DNA of 7,969 nt from DTU018 sp964618175 (GCA_964618175.1 CAZTZX010000087.1:1-7969); one strand, 5' to 3'. Shown: positions 1 through 6,526, numbered from the stretch's first letter. The notes: a model not told the origin generated them from the letters alone. Numbers and translations: made by a program.

Positions 1-77
1 TCCCTCCTTGCTCCACCGAATCCTTTCACGCGCACCCAGCGGTATTTGGTCTGGGTGGAGAGCCCTTCATGAAAGGT
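1..77. repeat. Imperfect palindromic repeat, copy 1
   Basis: First of two related copies; the other is at 184-260. It contains an outer inverted pair CCTTTCA (22-28) / TGAAAGG (70-76) and an inner pair ACCCAG (34-39) / CTGGGT (51-56), so either strand could fold as a two-part hairpin. The first 33 bases match copy 2 except for one indel and one substitution, and a shared ATTCCGC (81-87 here) follows both copies. The copy touches the left edge, so the element may continue outside. Family not recognised; it could be part of a mobile-element end, a miniature element or a structured RNA. Confidence 0.75.
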
Positions 78-277
78 TCGATTCCGCTGTCACCGGTCTT
101 CACTGAGTGGTACCAGTTAGGTTGATGATGTTCTACTAGCTTGACTGCAGCCGTGCCAGGTGAGAATGGCTGCTTATCTGCCATCCCTCCTGCTCCATCG
201 AATCCTTTCACGCGCGCCCAGTTAGCATTTGATCTGGGCTGGGGGCGCTACATGAAAGGTCAATTAGGCATTCCGCA
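78..277. other. Non-coding stretch between and after the repeats
   Basis: No credible gene is seen between the left edge and the CoA-transferase promoter. A minus-strand frame of about 61 codons spans much of the repeat unit (211-26), but it has no convincing ribosome binding site and simply reads through both palindromes. A weak inverted pair CAGCC / GGCTG lies at about 147-171. Apart from the two repeat copies nothing else could be assigned. Confidence 0.5.
184..260. repeat. Imperfect palindromic repeat, copy 2
   Basis: Second copy, offset about 182 bp from the first. The outer arms CCTTTCA (204-210) / TGAAAGG (253-259) are identical to copy 1. The inner arms are GCCCAG (216-221) / CTGGGC (234-239), a compensated A-T to G-C change relative to copy 1. 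An additional GCGC (212-215) / GCGC (245-248) pair exists only here. ATTCCGC recurs at 270-276. The compensated change suggests the hairpin itself is maintained. Confidence 0.75.
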
Positions 278-307
278 TTGTTTTAGCCTCTGGATTTACT
301 CTATAAT
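278..307 (+). promoter_or_regulatory. Sigma-A-type promoter for the CoA-transferase gene
   Basis: A consensus -10 TATAAT (302-307) lies 18 bp after TTGTTT (278-283), a weak -35. The predicted transcript start near 314 gives a leader of about 47 nt before the GTG start. No -24/-12 element was seen in front of this gene, in contrast to the thiolase side. Confidence 0.55.
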
Positions 308-360
308 GTGAAAAGTAAGAGGTGTACGGTATTTGATAGAATTTGCAAGGGGGGAGATAA

Positions 361-1707
361 GTGTATAAGGATTTGTACAGACAGAAATTGATTTCGGCTG
401 GCCAAGCAGCGGAATTGATCAAACCGGGTGACATTCTAATGTATGCCACGTTTTTGGGGAGACCGGTCGATTTTGATAATGAATTGGCTGCCCGAGCTGA
501 TGAACTGACTAATGTCCAAGTTTACTGTTGTGGAGGTATGCCTTCTCCAATTATGCAGACTTCTCTAATGGGGCGGGATCATTTTACCTGTAACAACTGG
601 TTTTTTGGAAGCCAGGATCGCCAAAGACACGATCAGGGCAATATGTTTTACTGTCCCATACAATTTAGCCAGCTCCAGGATGTAATTGCTGATTACCTTA
701 TCAAGTTGGACTACTACGTGCAGCAGGTAAGTCCTATGGATCGTTATGGCTATTTTTCCTTTGGCCCGGCCAATACCTACAGTTTTGAGGGGTGTATGAA
801 GGCCGAACGGGTGATCCTGGAGGTCAACGAAAATATTCCCAGAGTTCCGGGAGGAACCGAGGATGCCATACATATTTCCATGGTTGATCATATTATCGAA
901 GGCAGCAATACTCCTCTATATGAACTGCCGCCGACCAAAGAGGCCGATGATGCTGACCAGACTATGGCTAGGCTTGTTTTAGAGGAGATCGAGGATCGTT
1001 CCTGTCTGCAGTTGGGAATTGGGGTTTTACCTAATTTACTGGGTGAATTGATATGTGATGCCGGTCTCAAAGATTTAGGTATCCATACCGAAATGTATAC
1101 TGAGTCAATGACGCGCCTTTTCCAAGAGGGAGTAGCAACCGGCTTGTATAAAACCACTGATCGGGGTAAAATTGCTTTTTCTTTTGCATTGGGATCGCGC
1201 AAAACCTATGATTTCATGCACCAAAACCCGCTTATGGCTAGTCACTGCGGCCGTTACACCAATAACCCGCAGCTTATCGCTCTGAATGACCGGGTAGTGG
1301 CTATCAATAATGTGGTGCAGGTAGATCTTTTTAGCCAGGTTTGTTCGGAAAGCGCCGGGCCGCGACAGGTATCAGGAACGGGAGGACAATTGGACTTCAT
1401 TACCGGAGCTTGGTATTCGAAAGGTGGGAAAAGCTTTTTATGCTTGACCAGCACTTATACTGACAAAGAGGGAGATGTTCACTCCCGCATAGCTCCAATG
1501 CTTACACCGGGCAGTATAGTCACTACTCCCCGTAGCGCAGTAGATTTTGTTGTCACTGAATATGGCAAGGTTCGGCTAAAAGGCAAGCCTACTTGGGAAA
1601 GAGCGGAGATGTTGATCAGCATAGCTCATCCTCGATTCCAAGATGAACTTATCCGTGAAGCGGATCGGATGAACATCTGGCGCCCAACCAATCGACAAGA
1701 CAATTAA
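361..1707 (+). CDS. Acetyl-CoA hydrolase/transferase family CoA-transferase (butyryl- or 4-hydroxybutyrate-CoA type)
   Basis: This 448-residue cytoplasmic enzyme belongs to the single-chain acetyl-CoA hydrolase/transferase family, which moves CoA between acetyl-CoA and carboxylic acids through a glutamyl-CoA thioester. The C-terminal half shows the family signatures: QLGIGVLPN (217-225, CoA-binding turn), GIHTEM (240-245) with E244 as the expected catalytic glutamate, GTGGQLDF (339-346), and TEYGKVRLKGK (399-409) followed by IAHPRFQDEL (421-430). Length is normal for the family. The start is GTG at 361, set by the purine-rich AAGGGGGGAG ending at about 355. It is monocistronic, ends at a strong terminator and is convergent with the acyl-CoA dehydrogenase. 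Given those neighbours, activation of butyrate or another short-chain acid with acetyl-CoA is the likely role; 4-hydroxybutyrate or propionate cannot be excluded from sequence alone. Confidence 0.9.
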   Translation: MYKDLYRQKLISAGQAAELIKPGDILMYATFLGRPVDFDNELAARADELTNVQVYCCGGMPSPIMQTSLMGRDHFTCNNWFFGSQDRQRHDQGNMFYCPIQFSQLQDVIADYLIKLDYYVQQVSPMDRYGYFSFGPANTYSFEGCMKAERVILEVNENIPRVPGGTEDAIHISMVDHIIEGSNTPLYELPPTKEADDADQTMARLVLEEIEDRSCLQLGIGVLPNLLGELICDAGLKDLGIHTEMYTESMTRLFQEGVATGLYKTTDRGKIAFSFALGSRKTYDFMHQNPLMASHCGRYTNNPQLIALNDRVVAINNVVQVDLFSQVCSESAGPRQVSGTGGQLDFITGAWYSKGGKSFLCLTSTYTDKEGDVHSRIAPMLTPGSIVTTPRSAVDFVVTEYGKVRLKGKPTWERAEMLISIAHPRFQDELIREADRMNIWRPTNRQDN

Positions 1708-1732
1708 AATGGAAAAAGATAAATAGGAGTGA

Positions 1733-1771
1733 GTACCCCCCGCTATTGGTAACGGGGGGTACCTATTTTTT
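1733..1771. terminator. Terminator shared by the convergent CoA-transferase and acyl-CoA dehydrogenase genes
   Basis: A perfect 10-bp stem, GTACCCCCCG (1733-1742) / CGGGGGGTAC (1753-1762), with a 10-nt loop, is followed on the plus strand by a T-run (1765-1771). That makes it a classical intrinsic terminator for the CoA-transferase. On the minus strand the same hairpin begins only 7 nt after the dehydrogenase stop codon but lacks a strong T-tract, so it probably ends that transcript less efficiently. Confidence 0.9.
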
Positions 1772-3605
1772 AATATTCGAATGATTCGAGAGGAATATCT
1801 AAGGCTGAGGTATCGGCATCGGTAATAACATTGATCAGGTAAACGATATGAGGCGTTACATTGCGCAAGAACCAGCGGGCTGCCGCTACCTTGCCTATGT
1901 AGAAGTTATAGTCATAATGCTCCTTGCCTAGCTCATTTATCTTTTGCAAGGCTACCAGGGCCTGATCTAAGAGCAGGTGAGAGGCATGCAGTTCGGATGT
2001 GGCGGTCAATACCCGGCGGGAATAGGTGGGTATGAGTGATGGGTTGCTAGAGCGCCAATCATTTAAGGTCTGCATGAGTTCGTCATAGGATTTTAAGGCT
2101 GTTCCCAGGTTATTAAATTCTTTTTCCAGCCCAGCGGTGTTTTTGTTGGCTTCATAGAAGTCTTTCATCTCCTGAAGGAAGCCCGCAAAAACAGTACCTT
2201 TTTCCAGTCCCATTTTGCGTCCCACCAAGTCCAGGGATTGAATAAAGTTGGTTCCTTCCCAGATAGAGTAGATTTTCATGTCCCGGGCGATTTGTGCTAC
2301 CGGATATTCTTCGCAAAAACCGTAACCACCATAAGCTTGAATGGCTTCACCACAAAGCCACCATCCTTCATCACTGGGGAAAGACTTGCATAGGGGAGTA
2401 ACCACATCCACATAGCATTGAGCCTTTTTGCGCTCAGCTGGATCGGGATCATCGTGGCGTATATCAAAATGAAACAGAGCTTTCATAAGCATAGCCCGAA
2501 ATGCTTCGGTATAGGCTTTGCCCATTAGCAGGGTGCGGCGAATATCTTCATGGTTCATAATAGCGACCCGTTCTCCTCGGGGATTGGTGAAGGGGCGACC
2601 CTGTACTCTTTCTTTGGTATAGTCGCGCACGTTATAGAAAGCGTTGGTAACACTGCAGTGAGCCATATGACCGGTTTCCATTCTAGCCAGGTTCATCATC
2701 TGGAACATTTGGGCCATGCCTTCACCTCGCCCGTCGTTATTGAGCGGGTTTTGGCCGATGAGCCAACCACGGCATTTGCCGTTTTCCCCAAAGGCCAGGG
2801 CAGCGGTAGATGAACCATGTTGACCTAGCTTATGCTCTAAGCCGGTAGTGATCACATCATTGTCTTCCAGGCTGCCATCAGCATTGACCCAGTATTTGGG
2901 TACTATGAAAAGTGAGATGCCGCTGGTGCCGGGTTTGGCTCCTTCTACCCGGGCTAGAAACAGGTGGATAACATTATCGGTGAAATCATTGTCGCCCCCG
3001 GTTATAAATATCTTATTGCCTTTGATGTTGAATACACGTGGATCTTCAGTGGGATAGGCCTTGGAAAGTATGTCGCCTACATCGGAGCCAGCACTGGGCT
3101 CAGTAAGGCACATGGTACCTGCCCAGGATCCATCCATCATTTTGGGCAAAAACTGATCGATCAAGTCTTGATCGGCAAAAGTCTGGATCAAATCGGCGGC
3201 ACCGTCGGTGAGCAAAATGTAAGTATAAAAGACCGGATTAGCGGCAGTGATAAGCTCATTGACTGCCGATTGGAGAATATGGGGCATGACTAGAGCCCCT
3301 TCTGATCTGTCTATGTTGCTAGTGCCCCAACCTTCTGATTGCAGCATCTTGAAGAGAGGGCCGAAACTTTTGGGGAGAACCGTTTTACCATCTACCAGTC
3401 TGGCTGGATTTTGATCACCATCCTCATTGGTGGGCTCGATCACCTCTTTGGCCATTTTCAGAACCGGAGCCAGAAAGGCTTTAACATCATCTTTGGAATA
3501 ATATTCTTTGTATCTATCATAGTCAAATACTTTTTCTGTCGGAAGCCATTCCTGTATTATAAATTCCAGATCGCGCGTATTTAGGTAGGCAAAATTAGCT
3601 GCCAT
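1770..3605 (-). CDS. Acyl-CoA dehydrogenase, long form with C-terminal extension
   Basis: This 611-residue FAD-dependent cytoplasmic enzyme oxidises acyl-CoA to trans-2-enoyl-CoA. The order is: a short N-terminal acyl-CoA dehydrogenase leader segment (about 3-35), the N-terminal helical domain (40-160), the middle beta domain opening with MCLTEPSAGSDVG (165-177) and containing IKGNKIFITGG (194-204), the C-terminal helical domain with QAYGGYGF (423-430) and IWEGTNFIQ (448-456), then an extra helical domain (about 470-600). E450 in IWEGTN is the expected catalytic base. The length exceeds the roughly 380 residues of short-chain enzymes and fits the class with the extra C-terminal domain. The ATG at 3605 follows a strong repeated AGGAGGAGG site (3612-3623). 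It is 116 bp downstream of thiolase on the same strand, so the two are probably co-transcribed. With thiolase and CoA-transferase nearby, butyryl-CoA is a likely substrate, but chain length cannot be read from the sequence. Confidence 0.93.
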   Translation of the reverse strand: MAANFAYLNTRDLEFIIQEWLPTEKVFDYDRYKEYYSKDDVKAFLAPVLKMAKEVIEPTNEDGDQNPARLVDGKTVLPKSFGPLFKMLQSEGWGTSNIDRSEGALVMPHILQSAVNELITAANPVFYTYILLTDGAADLIQTFADQDLIDQFLPKMMDGSWAGTMCLTEPSAGSDVGDILSKAYPTEDPRVFNIKGNKIFITGGDNDFTDNVIHLFLARVEGAKPGTSGISLFIVPKYWVNADGSLEDNDVITTGLEHKLGQHGSSTAALAFGENGKCRGWLIGQNPLNNDGRGEGMAQMFQMMNLARMETGHMAHCSVTNAFYNVRDYTKERVQGRPFTNPRGERVAIMNHEDIRRTLLMGKAYTEAFRAMLMKALFHFDIRHDDPDPAERKKAQCYVDVVTPLCKSFPSDEGWWLCGEAIQAYGGYGFCEEYPVAQIARDMKIYSIWEGTNFIQSLDLVGRKMGLEKGTVFAGFLQEMKDFYEANKNTAGLEKEFNNLGTALKSYDELMQTLNDWRSSNPSLIPTYSRRVLTATSELHASHLLLDQALVALQKINELGKEHYDYNFYIGKVAAARWFLRNVTPHIVYLINVITDADTSALDIPLESFEY

Positions 3606-3632
3606 TTTATACTCCTCCTCCTTTTTCTCTAA

Positions 3633-3684
3633 AGCTTCCCAAGACTTTAATATCTAGCCATATATCCCCCCTGCTTGGGAAGCT
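3633..3684 (-). promoter_or_regulatory. Perfect 11-bp intercistronic hairpin between thiolase and acyl-CoA dehydrogenase
   Basis: AGCTTCCCAAG (3633-3643) pairs perfectly with CTTGGGAAGCT (3674-3684) around a 30-nt loop. On the transcribed minus strand the 3' arm is followed by TTTAGAG and then by the dehydrogenase ribosome binding site, so a real T-tract is lacking. It is more like an mRNA processing, stability or partial attenuation element than a full terminator. The loop itself contains a GGGGGG motif followed by a four-codon frame. Confidence 0.6.
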
Positions 3685-3687
3685 GCT

Positions 3688-3693
3688 ATTATA
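3688..3693 (-). promoter_or_regulatory. Possible -10 element for separate transcription of acyl-CoA dehydrogenase
   Basis: The minus strand reads TATAAT here, just after the thiolase stop codon and before the intercistronic hairpin. There is no good -35 at 16-18 bp upstream, and the surroundings are AT-rich, so this may be chance. Confidence 0.25.
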
Positions 3694-3721
3694 TATATCT
3701 AATAAGTATGAAATATTTTGG

Positions 3722-4771
3722 TTAAATATCCCTGCTCCAAAGCGAAGCCATGGCCGGGCCGCCGCCTACGCAAAGTGAAGCGCCACCCACGGTCAGACCT
3801 AAACGTTCCATTTCGTAATATAAGGAAACTATGATCCTCAGTGCGGTGCATCCCACGGGGTGACCGAGAGCNNNNNNNNNNNNNNNNNNNNNNNNNNNNN
3901 NNNNNNNNNNNNNNNNNNNNNNNNNNNNNNNNNNNNNNNNNNNNNNNNNNNNNNNNNNNNNNNNNNNNNNNAGCTCTTGCGCCTTTTGCTTGGACATTAT
4001 TATTACAGCGGCGGCGGCATCATTTAATCCCGAGGCATTGGCAGCAGTAACTACTCCGCCCTTCTTAAAGGCGGGGGATAGTTTAGCCATGGATTCGAGA
4101 TTGGCATCGGGTATCATGTGTTCATCAGTCTCATAAAGGGTGACACCTTTTTTGCTCTTTATTTCTACCGGTACGATTTCCCGCCTAAAAATGCCTTCCC
4201 GGACGGCCTGGGTGGCTCTTTGATGACTCATCAAGGCTAACTGGTCGCATTCTTCGCGGGTAATTCCGTATTTTTCCGCTACGTTTTCAGCAGTGATTCC
4301 CATATGACCTGGTACCATCTCATCATATAATCCATCATGAAGCATGGCATCTTCAATGTTGCCCGGACCCATACGATAACCGGTACGGCCTTTGGGTAGC
4401 ATATAGGGTGCATTGCTCATACTCTCGACACCAATTACCAATGCAATTTCGGTACTGCCCACCATGATGTTGTGGCAGGCGATCTCCAAAGCGCGCATGC
4501 CAGAAGCACAGTTCTGATTTACATTACAGGCGTTGCTCCGCACTGGTAGTCCTAGAGCCATAGCTACCTGACGGGAGGGTAGTGAACCCTGCATATGAGG
4601 AAATACCTCTCCCATGATCAATTCATCGATAATATCGACCGAGATCCCTGCCCGGTCAATGGCCGCTTGGCCGGCCGTAATTGCCAGGCCTTTCGCCTGT
4701 ACATCTTTCAAGCTGCCTAAGAACTTACCTATGGCAGTGCGACATGCGCTCACCATCACTACTTCACGCAC
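3722..4771 (-). CDS. Acetyl-CoA acetyltransferase (thiolase), interrupted by an assembly gap
   Basis: This is a thiolase, which splits acetoacetyl-CoA with CoA into two acetyl-CoA or runs the reverse condensation. Counting from the chosen start, the N-terminal VSACRTAIGKF (7-17) and NQNCASGMRA (85-94) with nucleophile C88 are clear, as is LNDAAAAVIIMS before the gap. After the gap come ALGHPVGC (active-site His) and LCVGGGP near the C-terminus (second active Cys). The gap removes the part holding the NEAFA motif. I place the start at GTG 4771, which follows AAGGAG (4787-4782) and begins the protein at the usual REVVMVSA. A TTG at 4816 in frame adds 15 residues but lacks a well-spaced ribosome binding site. 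As written it has 349 codons including 34 unknown; normal thiolases are about 390, so the gap is under-represented. It would be the first gene after the sigma-54-type promoter. Confidence 0.92.
   Translation of the reverse strand: MREVVMVSACRTAIGKFLGSLKDVQAKGLAITAGQAAIDRAGISVDIIDELIMGEVFPHMQGSLPSRQVAMALGLPVRSNACNVNQNCASGMRALEIACHNIMVGSTEIALVIGVESMSNAPYMLPKGRTGYRMGPGNIEDAMLHDGLYDEMVPGHMGITAENVAEKYGITREECDQLALMSHQRATQAVREGIFRREIVPVEIKSKKGVTLYETDEHMIPDANLESMAKLSPAFKKGGVVTAANASGLNDAAAAVIIMSKQKAQEXXXXXXXXXXXXXXXXXXXXXXXXXXXXXXXXXXALGHPVGCTALRIIVSLYYEMERLGLTVGGASLCVGGGPAMASLWSRDI
3872..3971. other. Assembly gap of exactly 100 N inside thiolase
   Basis: All 100 positions are N, the conventional filler for a scaffold gap of unknown length. 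Comparing the flanking motifs with a typical thiolase, about 78 residues are expected between KAQE and ALGHP, so the real missing DNA should be nearer 230 bp. The reading frame is consistent on both sides of the filler, so there is no evidence of a frameshift. Confidence 0.97.
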
Positions 4772-4832
4772 TAGTATCCCACTCCTTCCAAAATCAACAT
4801 GCTCTATACTTTTCAATTCCTGGCGGTAATGG

Positions 4833-4850
4833 TGGGGACAATTAACCCCA
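4833..4850 (-). promoter_or_regulatory. Small hairpin in the thiolase leader
   Basis: TGGGG (4833-4837) pairs with CCCCA (4846-4850). An alternative pairing, CCTGG (4819-4823) with CCAGG (4848-4852), uses overlapping bases and cannot form at the same time. Both lie in the predicted 150-nt untranslated leader. The stems are only 5 bp, so function is uncertain. Confidence 0.3.
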
Positions 4851-4911
4851 GGTAATTAGTGGGCATTTATAGTTCTCTCTAGCCCTTCAATTGGAACCAA
4901 AGTTCACCCCC

Positions 4912-4940
4912 CTTGCTAACTCTATTAACTAATTAGCAAG
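4912..4940. promoter_or_regulatory. Inverted repeat overlapping the -12 promoter element
   Basis: CTTGCTAA (4912-4919) and TTAGCAAG (4933-4940) form a perfect 8-bp inverted repeat separated by 13 bp. One arm covers the -12 TTGC and the other lies just past the predicted transcript start (about 4924). Because transcription would begin inside the loop, this is better read as a possible DNA-binding site than as an RNA hairpin. Confidence 0.45.
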
Positions 4941-4950
4941 AATTATGCCA
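4935..4950 (-). promoter_or_regulatory. Sigma-54 (-24/-12) promoter for thiolase and acyl-CoA dehydrogenase
   Basis: Read on the minus strand the sequence is TGGCAT-AATTC-TTGCT. This matches the sigma-54 consensus TGGCAC-N5-TTGCW at all but one position, with the invariant GG and GC at the correct 10-bp separation. The predicted start is near 4924, giving a leader of about 150 nt. The gene immediately upstream encodes a sigma-54 activator, which strongly supports the call. Confidence 0.8.
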
Positions 4951-5025
4951 CTATTTTGCAATTGGCCGCAGAGGTGGAAATAGAGGGAGTAGTATCATCC
5001 TCAGGGCCGTTTTGGAATTTACTAT

Positions 5026-5040
5026 TCTCGCAAAATGAGA
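5026..5040. promoter_or_regulatory. Candidate upstream activator site
   Basis: TCTC-GCAAAAT-GAGA is an imperfect palindrome about 80 bp upstream of the -24 element. Related sequences occur at 5087-5101 (TTTC-GCAAAAA-GAGA) and 5109-5119 (TCTC-GCATAAT). The distance and arrangement fit an enhancer site for a Fis-type activator. The other two copies overlap the terminator of the regulator gene, so only this one is free of an alternative explanation. Confidence 0.45.
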
Positions 5041-5091
5041 GGGAAGAACTAGTGATAAGGGGAGTGAAGACGCCTTGACATTGGTGTTTCG

Positions 5092-5131
5092 CAAAAAGAG
5101 AAATCCTGTCTCGCATAATGCTAGACAGGAT
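5092..5131 (-). terminator. Terminator of the sigma-54 activator gene
   Basis: On the minus strand a perfect 9-bp stem, ATCCTGTCT / AGACAGGAT (plus-strand arms 5103-5111 and 5123-5131, 11-nt loop), is followed by the T-rich TTCTCTTTTT. It lies 34 nt past the regulator stop codon and separates the regulator from the thiolase promoter. Confidence 0.85.
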
Positions 5132-5164
5132 GATAAAAGGAGTTGTTCAGATTAAATTGTGCAG

Positions 5165-6526
5165 TTAACTTATATTATATTTTTTCAATTTGCGATATAG
5201 AACCGAAGGATGAATATCCAGTTGCTTGGCGGTTATGGTTTTATTGTAGTTACTAGAACGCAGTGTACTCATGATCAATTGATATTCCAAGGATTCAACG
5301 GCAGCATTTAAAGTATTAGGTTGCCTTACTGGCGGAAGGTTTTTGCGCGATAGAGTGGGAAAGTGCACTGGGAGCAGGCTAGAGACCCCATCCAGATTGG
5401 CCAGATTGATAGCCCGTTCCAGCAAGTTTTCTAACTCGCGGATATTACCGGGCCAATCGTAATTAATTAACAGTTCCAGGGCATCGTCATCGACGCCTTC
5501 AATGGAAGTGCTGATTTTCTCATTTAATTTGGGTATCAAATGATTGATCAGCGGCTCAATGTCGTCAGTACGCTCTCTTAGGGAAGGGAGCATCATAGTT
5601 ACTACATTTAAACGATAATACAAGTCTTCTCGAAAGCGGCCGTCGGCGACCGCTTTTTCCAGATCGGTGTTGGTAGCCGCAATGACTCTTGCATCAGAGT
5701 GTATGGGATCACTGCCCCCGATGCGTTCAAATTCGCGTTCCTGTAGAAAAGTGAGCAACTTGGTCTGCATGGAAAGTGGCATTTCCCCAATTTCGTCCAG
5801 GAAAAGGGTGCCGTGATCGGCCAGTTCGAACTTGCCTTTTTTACCACCTTTTAGAGCTCCCGTAAATGCGCCTTCTTCATAACCGTACAATTCCGATTCC
5901 ATTAAGTTTTCGGGTATGCAGGCACAATTTATACGGATAAAAGGGAAGTTGCGCCGTATACCGGCATTATGGATAGCATGAGCATATAATTCTTTACCGG
6001 TTCCGCTCTCACCAATAATTAGGACATTGGATGTATTATTGGCTACTTGAGCACACCAGGTTTTGGTACGAACAATGCGGCGGTTGTTGCCGATTATATC
6101 TCCCAAAGTATACTTGCCTTGGTATTTGTGATTCATATGGTGGTGATCATCACCATTTAAGGCAAACATTTCTGCCATCAGTTTCGCGGTAGACATATCC
6201 AAAAACAAAGTTTTGGACATAGCCCCAATAATCTTGCCATTATTGTATATGGGTATGCGCATAGATATCATTTCTTGGTTGTTAACTGTACACATCTCGC
6301 ACAGATTGGTTTCCCCGGTTTTCACTGTTTGCGGAAGACGCGACCTGGGTATGACCTCATGTATATGTCGGCCAATCAGACTATCATGTTCAACTCCCAA
6401 AATATCAGCAAAAGTTTCATTAACCAGAAGAATTTCACTTTGGGTATTAACATAGACAACTCCCATGTAAGGGTTATCTATCATATTTTCCATAAGATGA
6501 AGCATTTCCTGGTCATTAATGTTCAT
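5165..6526 (-). CDS. PAS-domain sigma-54-dependent transcriptional activator
   Basis: This 453-residue enhancer-binding protein couples ATP hydrolysis to open-complex formation by sigma-54 RNA polymerase. A PAS-type sensor occupies about 12-108 and a linker 109-140. The AAA+ domain (about 141-375) has Walker A GESGTGKE (172-179), the sigma-54-contacting loop GAFTGA (219-224), Walker B GTLFLDE (239-245) and the arginine-finger region GRFREDLYYRLNV (296-308). A C-terminal Fis-type helix-turn-helix lies at about 429-450. There is no phosphoreceiver domain, so a ligand or redox signal through the PAS domain is likely. Two features stand out: CEMC (76-79) inside the PAS region and a His cluster (128-130 and 133) in the linker. 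The ATG at 6526 follows an AGGGGGG site (6540-6534). The gene directly precedes the sigma-54 promoter of thiolase and most likely activates it; the inducer cannot be read from the sequence. Confidence 0.94.
   Translation of the reverse strand: MNINDQEMLHLMENMIDNPYMGVVYVNTQSEILLVNETFADILGVEHDSLIGRHIHEVIPRSRLPQTVKTGETNLCEMCTVNNQEMISMRIPIYNNGKIIGAMSKTLFLDMSTAKLMAEMFALNGDDHHHMNHKYQGKYTLGDIIGNNRRIVRTKTWCAQVANNTSNVLIIGESGTGKELYAHAIHNAGIRRNFPFIRINCACIPENLMESELYGYEEGAFTGALKGGKKGKFELADHGTLFLDEIGEMPLSMQTKLLTFLQEREFERIGGSDPIHSDARVIAATNTDLEKAVADGRFREDLYYRLNVVTMMLPSLRERTDDIEPLINHLIPKLNEKISTSIEGVDDDALELLINYDWPGNIRELENLLERAINLANLDGVSSLLPVHFPTLSRKNLPPVRQPNTLNAAVESLEYQLIMSTLRSSNYNKTITAKQLDIHPSVLYRKLKKYNIS

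Noticed and set aside
26..211. Minus-strand frame of 61 codons across the palindromic repeats
   Set aside because: It reads through both repeat copies, lacks a convincing ribosome binding site and resembles no family I know; the repeat structure explains the sequence better.
1..260. CRISPR array
   Set aside because: Only two diverged copies, about 77 bp long and 182 bp apart, do not fit CRISPR repeat length or spacing, and no cas gene is present.
2964..3293. Plus-strand frame of 109 codons
   Set aside because: It is wholly antisense to the acyl-CoA dehydrogenase gene, whose motifs are clear, and has no credible start signal.
4772..4816. TTG start adding 15 residues to thiolase
   Set aside because: The only purine-rich stretch abuts the TTG, whereas GTG at 4771 has AAGGAG at a workable distance and begins the protein at the usual family position.
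6138..6156. Palindrome GGTGAT-C-ATCACC as an operator
   Set aside because: It lies inside the activator coding region and is produced by the Asp-Asp-His-His-His codon run.
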